A DNA stretch of 64,000 nucleotides, taken from the NCBI RefSeq assembly GCF_036320965.1, contig NC_092255.1, positions 15,781,063-15,845,062 of the forward strand, in the 5' to 3' direction. The notes under the pieces were generated by a model. It searched no databases, was not told the origin of the DNA, and saw only the letters and a list, made by a program, of their open reading frames with translations. Source of the stretch: Panulirus ornatus (lineage: Eukaryota; Arthropoda; Malacostraca; Decapoda; Palinuridae). This document shows positions 39,279-49,969 of this stretch, one piece after another. Position numbers and translations under genes: made by a program. Within the stretch, counting starts at the first letter, position 1; each line of letters begins with the position of its first letter.

Positions 39279-39281
<3 letters not shown>
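35451..39281. other. Unassigned sequence with small tandem repeats
   Basis: Notable only for: a 42-bp duplication (TCATATTAATGCTGTGAAATC, ~35814-35898); a (CA)n run at 36196-36218; three 24-bp units GTTACTAGGTCGGCCAGATC at ~36405-36470; and degenerate CAGGTCAATAGAACTTTGGG-like units at 37590-37790. No gene recognised. Confidence 0.45.

Positions 39282-39312
<31 letters not shown>
39282..39312. repeat. Short (TA)n
   Basis: About 31-bp TA run. No element end recognised beside it. Confidence 0.9.
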
Positions 39313-39321
<9 letters not shown>

Positions 39322-39882
39322 AGGATGTGGATGTTGAGTATGAAGGTAAGAGGGTTGCAAATAATGTATGGTAACGAATTCGAGAAAACCACCCTCGTTG
39401 TAGAGTACCAGAATCTGGACATAAGGTATAGATGACCTGCAAGTGGGAAGCTGACGTTCCCATAGGGTATTGGCATGACGGGCTATTGGCCAGGGTGAAA
39501 GATACTGTGGAAGAATCTGTAGATTAGAGTATAAGGTTACCTTAAGTTGTTAGGGACAGGGGTAATGGAGAAAAGTAGTTTGGGTTATTCTTCCGTGGAA
39601 TGTAAACAGTTTTAAGTTCATGCCCTGCGAAAGTTAGTGGGTGCTGAAGCCTTACTAGAAACAGCCACGGAGGATGGTGGTTCGATGAATTTGTGATTAT
39701 TATTGTTTCTCTTTACCAGCTAATTACGGGATTTTAGAGTTCTCAAAAATTCGTAAATACTTCTCCTTGTCTTTTCTTTGTGCACTTCATGATTCTCTCT
39801 ATATTTCAATTAAGGCAAAGCCATGATGTCTTTTGTCTGTGACTGAAGCCTTCAACATACAAAAAAAAATTACGTTTAGAAA

Positions 39883-40119
39883 GATATACCAATTGAATTG
39901 GTAGCAGCTGACAAACAAAATGGGTATAATTTACAAGGGAAATCTCTATGTATTGTTGATATTTCTGGACAACCTCAAATGTTTGATATACCTCTTAATC
40001 TACAGCCGATTATTCAGTTAACTGTGCCAAAATCATCTGAATTCTGTGGGGTTAAATGTAATATTTCCCAAAAATGTATTAAGAAAGCAGCTGACCAAAA
40101 AAAACCTTACCGCACCTAA
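39883..40119 (+). CDS. Possible terminal exon of an unrecognised gene
   Basis: From a possible acceptor (ACGTTTAG, ending near 39879) the frame reads KDIPIELVAADKQNGYNLQG, continues without stop through CIVDISGQPQMF, PIIQLTVPKS, EFCGVKCNIS and ends KKAADQKKPYRT-stop at 40119. Composition is balanced and unlike the low-complexity frames around it. The pyrimidine tract before the acceptor is weak (A-rich). I do not recognise the family and found no upstream exon. It may be a chance frame or a transposon remnant. Confidence 0.22.
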   Translation, partial: DIPIELVAADKQNGYNLQGKSLCIVDISGQPQMFDIPLNLQPIIQLTVPKSSEFCGVKCNISQKCIKKAADQKKPYRT

Positions 40120-40311
40120 CTAATCCAAGAATTCATTAAGCATGAAGATTTGGTATAATGAATTTAGTGTCGTGAATTTTATTCATGGACATTTGATTAG
40201 TCCTAATCTTCCACTTCACAAGAAACCTTTCCCGCTTTCTCCATAATATTTTCTTCAGTAAACAATGAAGATGGGTTACAATAAAGACTTCGTGGTGGGA
40301 CGGTGTTTGAG

Positions 40312-40460
40312 GCAGTACTTACAGGAAAGGAGTGTAAATGATTGGAAGATATATAAGAGAGCGTGACAGGTCAAGAAAAAGATGTAGAGGTTGAAAAAGA
40401 GGGCAAATGAAAGTTGAGGTGAGCGAGTATCAGCAAAGTTTAGGGAGGAGATGATGATTC
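40312..40460 (+). mobile_element. Old LINE fragment (region between endonuclease and RT)
   Basis: GTAAATGATTGGAAGATATATAAGAG through GAAAAAGAGGGCAAATGAAA and GTTTAGGGAGGAGATGATG matches the LINE interval at 57195-57320 (AATGAGTGGGAGATGTATAA ... GTGAAAAAGAGGGCAAATGA). It is diverged with stops, so an older insertion. Confidence 0.7.
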
Positions 40461-41410
40461 AGAAGGCGAGTGTGTTTGATGATAGGGAGGTATAATTCTG
40501 TTTATTTCAGAGGATCAGTGTATTTCACCAAAGTCCCTTTATCTTTTCATTAAGAGAAGACCTTTACTAAGAGCTTAGCTTTATCGAAATTCTCCTTCAA
40601 CTTTGACAAACATGAAGTTAATGTGACCACAGATTATGTTTAGTTTGTATTGAAGTGAAATAAATTCAACTAATTAAGCCACATAAGGGGTAAGGTATAG
40701 TCTTTTTATAAAAACAGGATGGTTTTGAATATATGATGACTAACTGCTGAAAACAAGGATAATTATGTTTGTCATTCAAATACAGTTTAGAGTAAACACT
40801 TGTCAAAACACTAAATCATTTTTTTTTCACTCATTCAAATACAGGATAGAGCAAACACTTGTCAAAAAGCTGCAACATTTTGTAGTAATAATAATATTTT
40901 GTCTTCACTCTGCATCTGGCCTAAGACTTGTTATACTGTATTGCTTTTACAAAGTATACATACACAACTGTCCAGCCACTCGTAGTGTTTCACAACTGTT
41001 CATTCCAATTCTAAAAAAGTGTGCTTATAATTCATGTACTCCCGATGACACTTTTTAATTAGGAATCATGGAACACTTGTGGGGTTAATAGTTACATTAT
41101 GATAATACTTGTACAGTCAGTACTTACATTATATTGTCGTCAGTACTTACATTATATTGTTTTAGTGTTCTGATATTCATTTATATACCCTAAAAGGTAA
41201 CCACTCAGATCATTATCAGTTCACTAGACAGCAACTCTACCACCATAACAAGTTTATGTGAGACTTTTTTTTTTTCTGACAAACCTTATAAGCAGATTGA
41301 GGGACTAAGTACAGATAGCCCCCTTGTTCTTCCTTTACCAGATATCTTTGTTATGAACAACAAAAGTGGTTAGCTAAATGTTCTCAATTTTAGACCTTCA
41401 TTTCATTATA
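40461..41410. other. Unassigned AT-rich sequence
   Basis: A ~60-bp imperfect duplication (CATTCAAATACAGTTTAGAGTA and CATTCAAATACAGGATAGAGCA, 40775-40870) and a ~28-bp one (CAGTACTTACATTATATTGT, ~41120-41160). No gene. Confidence 0.45.
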
Positions 41411-41420
41411 TTTATTTATT
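41411..41420 (-). terminator. Poly(A) signal of the IFI27-like gene
   Basis: Overlapping AATAAATAAA on the minus strand, about 30 bases beyond the stop codon, the correct side and distance for 3'-end formation. Confidence 0.65.
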
Positions 41421-41449
41421 AGTCATTATACCCCCTTGCTCTCTTTATG

Positions 41450-43008
41450 TTATACCTGCCAACATGTATCATCTTCATCATCACTACTATCTTCATCATC
41501 ACCCTTGCCGACAACTTTGCCACCTTTATCATCACCCTTGCCATCATCATCATCTCTCTTACCATCTTTATCATCACCCTTGCCATCATCATCATCTCTC
41601 TTACCATCTTTATCATCACCCTTGCCATCATCATCATCTCTCTTACAACTTTCGCCAGCACTTGCATGTTTTGCCCCACCATCCTTGCTTAAGAACCAAT
41701 CAGTTACCTTGGATAAGCCAAACCCTATACCTGCTCCTGTTGAGGCTAGAGCACCTGTTGCAGTAGCCCCAATACCTGCAGCACCAGCTGACTGAAGGGC
41801 TGCCACCTGTTTCCAATGACAGAAAATAAATAAATAAAAATACATATTAACTTTTCAGTAAAAACTTTATAAAAGATAAGTATCTCAATATCACACTTAA
41901 AAAAATGTACAAAAAAATTAGTGACCAGTAATACATTCATATGTAGTAATACATAGGCTGTCATTCATAAACACAAATACATATCTAATATACATACAAG
42001 TACATACATTAAAATGAGAATGGATGGATATGGAGAAAAATATCTGATTACTACGGGCAGAGAATGCTGTGACAGTAAATAAAAATGATTACTGCTACAG
42101 GAGTATTGATGCAGAAGGGTGTGACTGGTGATTGGCACAGCTAGAGACTGTAGCATTGGGTGATTATGACTGTCTTAAAAGTTATGATTGGTAACTGCAG
42201 CATGTGGTAATGTGACGGCAGTGGGTGGTGGCTGTGGTTTTCACCAATGACAAGAGCAAGAGTCTCTACCTACCACTATCTACACAATCACCAAACAACA
42301 ATATCAACACAGTCACCATCCACCACTATTACCACAGTCACAACAAACCACTATCAACACAGTCAACACTCACTAAATATGCAGTCCACCACCTACCACT
42401 ATTAACATCCAATCCATCACCCATCACTGTGAACATGCAATCCACCACACCTCTATCAACATGCAATCCACCACACACCTCTATCAACATGCAATCCACC
42501 ACACACCTCTATCAACATGCAATCCACCACACACCACTATCAACATGCAATCCACCACTAGCAACATCCAGTCCATTACCCACCACTATCAACAACTAGT
42601 CCATCACTCACCACTATCAGCATCTAGTCCATTACCTACATTATCAACAACCAGTCCATCACCCACTACTATCAACATCCAGTCCATCACCTAACACTAT
42701 CAACAACCAGTCCACCATCCATCACTGAAAACATCCAGTCCACTAACCATCACCAACAACATGCAGTCCACCACCCATCACTAAAAACATCCAGTCCACT
42801 ATCCATCACCAACATGCAGACCACATCTACCACTATCAAGATCCAGTCCACCATCCACCACCGTCAACATGCAGTCCACTCGTCATTGATCACCAAACAC
42901 TCACCAAACCTCCTGCAGCAATACCTCCTCCATTTGCAAGGGCAGCGGAGGACATCATGGATGCAGCAAGTGAACCACTTGCAATCCCAGCTGAGGTGAA
43001 GCCAGCAG
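41450..43008 (-). CDS. IFI27/ISG12-family protein, two 3' exons (5' exon not found)
   Basis: Exons at 43008-42905 and 41806-41450 (minus strand). The first reads AGFTSAGIASGSLAASMM then SSAALANGGGIAAGGL; the second starts VAALQSAGAAGIGATATG. Together they give the diagnostic ISG12 (IFI6/IFI27) signature of small hydrophobic residues with GFTSAGI, ANGGG and LQSAGAAG. These are small membrane proteins, in vertebrates interferon-inducible and acting at mitochondria/ER or nuclear envelope; the role here is inferred. Splice sites fit: acceptor CTTGTTTTCTTCAACAG, donor G/GTGAGT, acceptor TTTCTGTCATTGGAAACAG, and the exon-exon junction is in phase. After WFLSKDGGAKHASAGESC the protein has an unusual acidic/basic tail with a 14-residue unit (KRDDDDGKGDDKDG) repeated about three times, then stops after DTCWQV. 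The upstream exon must end in phase 1. A candidate donor at 43825/43824 after MKWHS fits the phase but is speculative; the real one may lie beyond the retroelement block. Confidence 0.85.
41515..41650 (-). repeat. 42-bp coding tandem repeat in the IFI27-like tail
   Basis: Three 42-bp units (plus strand: CCATCATCATCATCTCTCTT, ACCATCTTTATCATCACCCTT), each a multiple of 3, so length variation would keep frame. Confidence 0.9.
42225..42895. repeat. Intronic degenerate 28-bp minisatellite
   Basis: Units ATCAACATGCAATCCACCAC then ACACCTCT are nearly perfect at 42435-42560 and degrade outward (CCATCACCCACTACTATCAA, CAACATCCAGTCCA) through most of the intron between the two IFI27-like exons. Confidence 0.85.
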
Positions 43009-44513
43009 CTGTTGAAGAAAACAAGCTGGTACATAAGTGATTCAGAGAAGACCACAATAAAGAAAAAAAAAAGCTGTATATGGGGGCTATGTATTCACTT
43101 AGTTCAAGGATAAAGTCACCCCACTAGGATATGTGTATTATCATTATGCAGTAAAGCTGGACAGAAGTTCATAATCCAACCAAAAAAAATCAAATATATG
43201 TTTGCAAAATCTAGTACATGAGTGAAAAACTTGAGCTTAACCTTGTTTTGCTTTCTGAGGATGGAGATGGTACACAAGTACATAAAATGTAAATGCAGGT
43301 GCCTAACACGAGCAGAGGAACCTAACAGGTGCTATGCCCCACCTCAACTGAGGAAAGGAGGGCTCTAACCCTACGTGTAGGTCCTGCTACCAACAGTTCC
43401 AGAGGGTTTGATGAAATCATAATAGCATCAGCATATCATGGGTAGCTACTATACCTGACACTAACACCTTAATATTCCCAGTTCAGTTTTGCAATGTTAC
43501 TTGATATTCTCAGGAATAACCAGAGAAATCATTTCACCCTGTCCATTCCTCTTTGTATTCTTTACTATTTTCTGATTGTTGATGTTGCATTTTCATATGT
43601 ATGTCCAGTTATTTCTAGGCATGTTCATATTTCTGGCCATGTACAGTGTCCACAAAAAGCCCTGTCTGCCCCCATATATTTTTGAAGGCAATACATGGAT
43701 AAGGTTTATTGTAGGAACAAGCATATGATGCTCTCGGGGTGAAATCATCATATATCTGGTCACTGGGATTAGTTTTTCTAATAGTGTGAGCACCAGCAAC
43801 CCACCTCTATGTGCCTGAAGTTACCTGAGTGCCACTTCATTTTCGAAGCTTCACTTTTGGACACTGTATTTCATCCACCTGTGCTTCAAAATTATCAGCT
43901 TTTACCTTTCTAAAAGGGAGAAAGCCCAAATTTGCACCAGGCAACAAGAAAATGAGAGTAAACCTTAAATTTCTAGGTGCACTGAGCACACAGAACAAAT
44001 GATCAGGCAGTTGCTTTCTGTAACACCTCATCAGAATCTCACCTTATTCAGATCAAGACCGAATGGACTCAAAACATGGACCTATAAGACTTCAGGAACC
44101 TTGCCAATCCCATGTACAGATGTCTGCAGATGGTAATGAAGACCAAAGGAAAGATGACAAGATGATAATGAAGACCAAAGGAAAGATGACAAAGTTATAA
44201 AATGTAAGTGTGACACCACATTTACAAATGTATAGGTAGGTGGAAAGATTTCTTGCAGACATGGTATTATAATACATTGTTATTAAAAAGCAAGCAACAC
44301 AACTTGTGCTGATAATGTCAACAACTTTTCATAATCTATGGAAGTCACACTAGGAGGTTCTTCATATTCATTCCATTAATTGATGGACTGCCTAGAAAAG
44401 GCTGTTAGTTCAATATCTGCTAATAAAACCTGTTTTTTCATAAGAATTATTAGAATTCAGTATGCTACCACACACACACACAAAAAAAAATATACCAATA
44501 AATAATCAATAAT
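43009..44513. other. Unassigned sequence upstream of the IFI27-like exons
   Basis: Presumably intron or 5' flank. A 37-bp duplication (GATGATAATGAAGACCAAAG, ~44132-44190, AAGATGACAA at both ends) is present, and a short (CA)n at 44469-44482. No further IFI27-like exon could be identified with confidence. Confidence 0.4.
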
Positions 44514-44751
44514 ATCCCTGGGGGTAGGGGAAAAAAGAATACTTCCCGCACATTCCCCATGTGTCGTAGAAGGGGACTAAAGGGGAGGGGAGTGGGGTGC
44601 TAGAAACCCACCCCTCCTTGTATTTAACTTTCTAAAAGGGGAAACAGAAGGAGTCATGCGGGGAGTGCTCATCCTCGAAGGCTCAGATCGGGGTGTCTAA
44701 ATGTGTGTGGATGTAACCAAGATGAGAAAAATGGAGAGATAGGTAGTATGT

Positions 44752-45270
44752 TTGGGGAAAGGAACCTGGATGTTTTGGCTCAAGGGTAAAGGGGAAGAGT
44801 GGTTTGGGAATGTCTTGGGGGTAAAGTCAGGGGTTGGTGAGAGGACAAGTGCAAAGGAAGGAGTAGCACTACTCCTGAAGCAGTTGTGGGAGTATGTGAC
44901 AGAGTGTAAGAAAGTGAACTCTAGATTGATATGGATAAAATTGAAAGTGGATGGAAAGAGATGGGTGATTATTGGTGTCTATATACCTGGTCATGAGAAG
45001 AAAGATCATGAGAGGCAAGAGTTCTGGGATCAGCTAAGTAAGTCTGTTAACAGCTTTGATGCACGAGACCGGGTTATAGTGATGGGTGATTTGAATGCAA
45101 AGGTGAGTAATGTGGCAGTTGAGGGTATAATTGATGGACATGGGGTGTTCAGTATTGTAAATGGAAATGGTGAAGAGCTTGTAGATTTGTGTGCTGAAAA
45201 AGAACTGGTGATTGGGAATACCTGGTTTAAAAAGAGAGATATACATAAGTATACATATGTATGTAAGTAG
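44752..45270 (+). pseudogene. LINE copy 3 endonuclease remnant
   Basis: Reads through VNSRLIWIKLKVDGKRWVII, GVYIPGHEKKDHERQ, VIVMGDLNAKVSNVAVEG, and NTWFKKRDIHKYTYV before a frame break. The GDLN motif is intact. The YAP motif reads YIP. The N-terminal catalytic region is damaged and the DYVLID/SDH part (45280-45400) is out of frame. Confidence 0.8.
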
Positions 45271-46102
45271 GAGAGATGGCCAGAGAGCATTATGGATTAC
45301 ATGTTAATTGATAAGCATGTAAAAGAGAGACTTTTGGATGTTAATGTGTTGAAAGGGGCAACTAGAGGGATGTCTGATCATTATGGAGGTGAAGGTGAAG
45401 ATTTGTAGAGGTTTTCAGAAAAGAAGAGAGAAAGTTGGGATAAAGAGAGTGGTGAGAGTAAGTGAGCTGGAAAGGAGACTTGCATGAGGAAGTACCAGGA
45501 GAGATTGAGTGCAGAATGGAAAAAGGTGAGAGCAAATGATGTACGGGGAGTGGGGGAGGAATGGGTTGTATTTAGGGAAGCAGTGCTGGCTTGCGCAAAA
45601 GATGCATGTGGCATGAGAAAGGTGGGAGGTGGGCAGATTGGGAAGGGTAGTGAGTGGTAGGATGAAGAAGTGGGATTGTTAGTGAAAGAGAAGAGAGGGG
45701 CATTTGGACGATTGTTGTGAGGGAGGTGGTGCAGGTGACTGTGAGATGAGTGAAAGGAGGCAGGAGGGGGGTGCAGGGGATGAAAGAGAGAGCAGGCGAG
45801 AGTTGGGGTGGGAGAGTATCGTTGGATTTCGAGGAGAGTGTGGAGATGTTTTGGAGGGAGGTAAATGGGGTGCATGGGATGGGAGAACCGATGGTAGCAT
45901 TGGGGAGGGGGGGTGACGGCAGGTGGTGGGGAAGTGAGAGGGAGGTGGAGTGAGTGTTTTGAGGATTTGTTGGGTGTATTTGATAATAGAGTGTCAGATG
46001 TGGGGTGTTTTGGTTGAAGTGGTGTGCGAAGTGAGAGAGGGGGGGGGTTGGTAAACAGAGAAGAGGTGGTGAAAGCTTTGTGGAAGATGGAAGCTGGCGG
46101 GT

Positions 46103-46312
46103 TTGGATGGTGTTGCAGTGGAGTTTGTTAAGGGGGGGTGGGATGACTGTGTTGTTGACTGGTTGATAAGGATATTCAATGTATGTATGGTTCATGGTGA
46201 AGTGCCTGAGGATTGGCAGAATGCATGCATAGTACCGATGTACAGGGGTAAGGGGGATACAGGTGAGTGTTCAAATTGCAGAAGTATGGGTTTGTTGAGT
46301 GTTCCTGGGAGG

Positions 46313-46389
<77 letters not shown>

Positions 46390-47389
46390 GGGGGGGGTTG
46401 ATTGGGAGAAAGGGGGCGTGTGCAGAGCATCAAACTGGGGAGGAGCAGTGTGGTTTCAGAAGTGGTAGAGGATTTGTGGATCAGGGGTTTGCCTTGAGGA
46501 ATGTATGTGAGAGCTGCTTGGAAGGGCAGATGGGTTTGTGTGTGGCATTTGTAGGTCTAGAGGGGGCATGTGGTGGGGTTGATAGAGATGCTTTGATGAG
46601 GGTATTAAGAGTGTGTGGTGAGGGAGGTATGTTGCTGGGGGTGGTGAAAGATTTTTACCAGGAATGTGGGGCATATGTGTGAGTAGGAAGAGAGGAGAGT
46701 GATTGGCTCCCAGGGAATGTCGGTTTGCAGCAGGGGTGCATGATGTCTCCATGGTTGTTTGATTTGTTTGTGAATGGGGTGGTTGGGGAGGTGAGTGCAG
46801 GAGTTTTGGAGAGCAGGGTAAGTATGCAGTCTGTTGTGGATGAGAGGGCTTGGGAAGTGAGTCAGCTGTTGTCTGCTGATGATACAGTGCTGGAGGCTGA
46901 TTCGGGTGAGAGGCTGCAGAAGTTGGTGGCTGAGTTTGATGGAGCGTGTGAAAGAAGAAACCTGGGAGTGAATGTGAATAGGAGCAGGGTTACTGGGTTC
47001 AGTATGGTTGAGGGACATGTTGGTTTGGGGTGAGTTTGGGTGGAGAAGGGCTGGAGGAGGTGAGGTGTTTTAGATATCTGAGAGTGGATTTGGCAGCAGG
47101 TGGAACCATGGAAGCGGAAGCGAGTCACAGGGTGGGGGAGGAGGCGAGGGTTCTGGGAGCTTTAGGTAGTGTGTGGAAGGTGAGAGCGTTGTCTCACAGA
47201 GTGGGGATGGTTGTGTTTACGGAAATGGTGGTTCCGGCAATGTTGTGTGGTTGTGTGGTGTGGGCTGTGGATGGGGTTGTGTGGAGGAGGGTGGATGTGT
47301 CGGAAAAGGGATGTTTGGGGACAGTGTGTGGGGTGGGGTGGTTTGATCGAGTTAGTGATGAGAGGGTGAGGGAGGTGTGTGTGTGGTGA
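46103..47389 (+). pseudogene. LINE copy 3 reverse transcriptase remnant
   Basis: Pieces in shifting frames: VEDGV-like start DGVAVEFVKGGWDDCVVDWL, CSNCRSMGLLSVPGRL, then after the GT/G tract EEQCGFRSGRGFVDQ, QQGCMMSPWLFDLF, SADDTVLEADS (FADD has become SADD), FRYLRVDLAAGGTM, CGCVVWAVD. Many changes are N to D/S, K to R, R to G, I/M to V, T to A, which is what A-to-G substitution gives. Confidence 0.85.
46314..46397. repeat. (GT)n plus 26-base G run inside a LINE RT
   Basis: GT run to 46372 followed by an uninterrupted G run to 46397. It replaces the sequence that codes for LYGRVLIERVK in other copies. Confidence 0.95.
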
Positions 47390-48099
47390 TGGGGAGAGTG
47401 TGGTTGGGTGAGCAAAATAGGGGGGGTGTGTTGAGGTGGTTTGGTCACGTGGAGAGATTGAGTGGGTAAGGATTGACAGGGAGGATGTGTGTGTCGGAAA
47501 AGTGGGAGATGGAATTGGAGGTGGAAGGCTGGAGTGAAGAGGATTTTAAGCGATCAGGGCCTGAACATGCAGGAGGATGAGGGGCGTACAAGGAATAGAG
47601 TGAACTGGACGATGTGGTATACTGGGGTCGACGTGCTGTCAGTGGATTGAACCAGAGCATGTGAAGCGTCTGGGGTAAACCATGGAAAGTTTTGTGGGGC
47701 CTGGATGTGGAAAGGGAGCTTTGGATTCGATGCATTATACATGACAGCAAGACACTGAGTGTGAACGAAAGTGGCCTTTGTTTTCTTTTTCTGGCGCTAC
47801 CTTGCACACATGCGAGGGGAGAGGGTTTTCATTTCTTGTGTGGCAGGGTGGCGACAGAAATGAATAAGGGAAGACAGTATGAATTATGTGCATGTGTATA
47901 TATGTATATGTCTGTGTGTGTATATATATATGTATATGTTGAGATGTATAGGTATGTATATGTGCGTGTGTGGACGTGTATGTATATACATGTGTATGTG
48001 GGTGGGTTGGGCCATTCTTTCGTCTGTTTCCTTGCGCTACCTCACTAACGTGGGAGACAGCGACAAAGTAGAATTTAAAGAAATTAAATATATATATAT

Positions 48100-48332
48100 C
48101 TTTTCTTTTTCTTTTAAATCATTTGCCATTTCCCGCGTTAGCGAGGTAGCGTTAAGAACAGAGGACTGGGCCTTTGTGGAATATCCTCACCTGGCCCCCC
48201 TCTGTTCCTCCTTTTGGAAAAATAAAAAAAAAACGAGAGGGGAGGATTTCCAGCCCCCCACTCCCTCCCCTTTTAGTCGCCTTCTATGACACGCAGGGAA
48301 TACGTGGGAAGTATTCTTAATCCCCTATCCCC

Positions 48333-48336
<4 letters not shown>
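48100..48336 (-). mobile_element. SIDE copy E
   Basis: Minus-strand unit, tail first (TTGCCATTTCCCGCGTTAGC) and head last (CCCCTATCCCCAGGG), then (TA)n 48337-48402. Confidence 0.85.

Positions 48337-48402
<66 letters not shown>
48337..48402. repeat. (TA)n between two SIDE copies
   Basis: 66-bp TA array. Confidence 0.95.
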
Positions 48403-48404
<2 letters not shown>

Positions 48405-48630
48405 TTCATACTATTTGCCATTTCCCGCATTAGCGAGGTAGCGTTAAGAACAGAGGACTGGGCCTTTGAGGGAATATCCTCACCTGGCCCCCTTCTCTGT
48501 TCCTTCTATTGGGGGAAAAAAAAAATGAGAGGGGACTATCTCCAGCCCCCCACTCCCTTCCCTTTTAGTCGCCTTCTACGACACGCAGGGAATACGTGGG
48601 AAGTATTCTTTCTCCCCTATCCCAAGGGAG
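48403..48630 (-). mobile_element. SIDE copy F
   Basis: Same orientation as copy E, ending at CCCCTATCCCAAGGGAG, then a short TA run and a LINE. Confidence 0.85.
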
Positions 48631-48642
48631 GATATATATATA

Positions 48643-49549
48643 TGGTGACTGAGTTTGGTAAAGTGTGTGAAAAAAGAAAGTTAAGAGTAAATGTGAATAA
48701 GAGCAAGGTAATTAGGTACAGTAGGGTTGAGGGTCAAGTCATTTGGGAAGTAAGTTTGAATGGAGAAAAACTGGAGGAAGTAAAGTGTTTTAGATATCTG
48801 GGAGTGGATCTGGCAGCGGATGGAACCATGGAAGCGGAAGTGGATCAGAGGGTGGGGGAGGGGGCGAAAATCCTGGGAGCCTTGATGAATGTGTGGAAGT
48901 CGAGAACATTATCTCGGAAAGCAAAAATGGGTATGTTTGAAGGAATAGTGGTTCCAACAATGTTGTATGGTTGCGAGGCATGGACTATGGATAGAGTTGT
49001 GTGCAGGAGGATGGATGTGCTGGAAATGAGATGTTTGAGGACAATGTGTGGTGTGAGGTGGTTTGATCGAGTAAGTAACGTAAGGGTAAGAGAGATGTGT
49101 GGAAATAAAAAGAGCGTGGTTGAGAGAGCAGAAGAGGGTGTTTTGAAATGGTTTGGGCACATGGAGAGAATGAGTGAGGAAAGATTGACCAAGAGGATAT
49201 ATGTGTCGGAGGTGGAGGGAACGAGGAGAAGAGGGGACCAAATTGGAGGTGGAAAGATGGAGTGAAAAAGATTTTGTGTGATCGGGGCCTGAACATGCAG
49301 GAGGGTGAAAGGAGGGCAAGGAATAGAGTGAATTGTATCAATGTGGTATACCGGGGTTGACGTGCTGTCAGTGGATTGAATCAGGGCATGTGAAGCATCT
49401 GGGGTAAACCATGGAAAGCTGTGTAGGTATGTATATTTGCGTGTGTGGACGTATGTATATACATGTGTATGGTGGTGAGTTGGGCCATTTCTTTCGTCTG
49501 TTTCCTTGCGCTACATTGCAAACGCGGGAGACAGCGACAAAGCAAAAAA
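48643..49549 (+). mobile_element. RTE-like LINE copy 4, 5'-truncated, with 3' UTR deletion
   Basis: Begins after TATATATATATA at GGTGACTGAGTTTGGTAAAG, just after the FADD block. The frame 48645-49265 reads VTEFGKVCEKRKLRVNVN through FRYLGVDLAADGTM, YGCEAWTMDRVV and WFGHMERMSEERLTKR. The 3' UTR jumps from CCATGGAAAGCT to GTGTAGGTATGTATATTTGC, missing ~250 bp, then ends GCGGGAGACAGCGACAAAGC with (AT)n. Confidence 0.88.
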
Positions 49550-49574
49550 AATATATATATATATATGTATATAT

Positions 49575-49618
49575 ACGTGGAATACGTGGGAAGTATTCTT
49601 TCTCCCCTATCCCCAGGG

Positions 49619-49619
<1 letters not shown>
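49575..49619 (-). mobile_element. SIDE head fragment
   Basis: ACGTGGGAAGTATTCTTTCTC to CCCCAGGGA only: the first ~45 bases of a minus-strand SIDE between (TA)n arrays. Confidence 0.75.

Positions 49620-49699
<80 letters not shown>
49620..49699. repeat. (TA)n array
   Basis: 80-bp TA array between SIDE fragments. Confidence 0.95.
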
Positions 49700-49702
<3 letters not shown>

Positions 49703-49768
49703 TTAAACTATTCGCCATTTCCCGCGTTAACGAGGTAGCGTTAAGAACAGAGGACTGAGCCTATTTTG

Positions 49769-49770
<2 letters not shown>
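49700..49770 (-). mobile_element. SIDE tail fragment
   Basis: AACTATTCGCCATTTCCCGC to GGACTGAGCCTATTTTGGA, the last ~70 bases of a minus-strand SIDE, truncated by another (TA)n (49771-49807). Confidence 0.8.
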
Positions 49771-49807
<37 letters not shown>

Positions 49808-49810
<3 letters not shown>

Positions 49811-49925
49811 CCAGCATTAACAAGGTAGAATCAAGAACAGATGACTGAGTCTCAGAGGGAAAAATCTTCACTTGCCTTGCATCTCTGCTCCTTCTTTTGG
49901 AAAAGTAAAGAAGATGAGAAAGAGT
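49808..49925 (-). mobile_element. Old SIDE relic
   Basis: TTCCAGCATTAACAAGGTAG, CAAGAACAGATGACTGAGTC and TCTGCTCCTTCTTTTGGAAA are diverged versions of the SIDE minus strand. Confidence 0.6.
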
Positions 49926-49969
49926 GAAAGGATGTGATCCCTGTGTGATGTGGGTAACAACTAAAGCTG

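Larger units (their letters stand above)
44514..48087 (+). mobile_element. RTE-like LINE copy 3, full length but decayed, A-to-G-rich core
   Basis: Starts CCCTGGGGGTAGGGGAAAAA (LINE 5' end) and ends at the 3' UTR tail CACTAACGTGGGAGACAGCG before a short TA run: about 3.57 kb, the family's full length. Endonuclease (44752-45270), RT (46103-47389) and UTR are in order, with many stops and frameshifts. A (GT)n/(G)n expansion at 46314-46397 interrupts the RT. From ~45640 to ~47540 the sense strand is strikingly G-rich compared with other copies, while the 5' ~1 kb and the 3' UTR are not (see findings). Confidence 0.9.
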
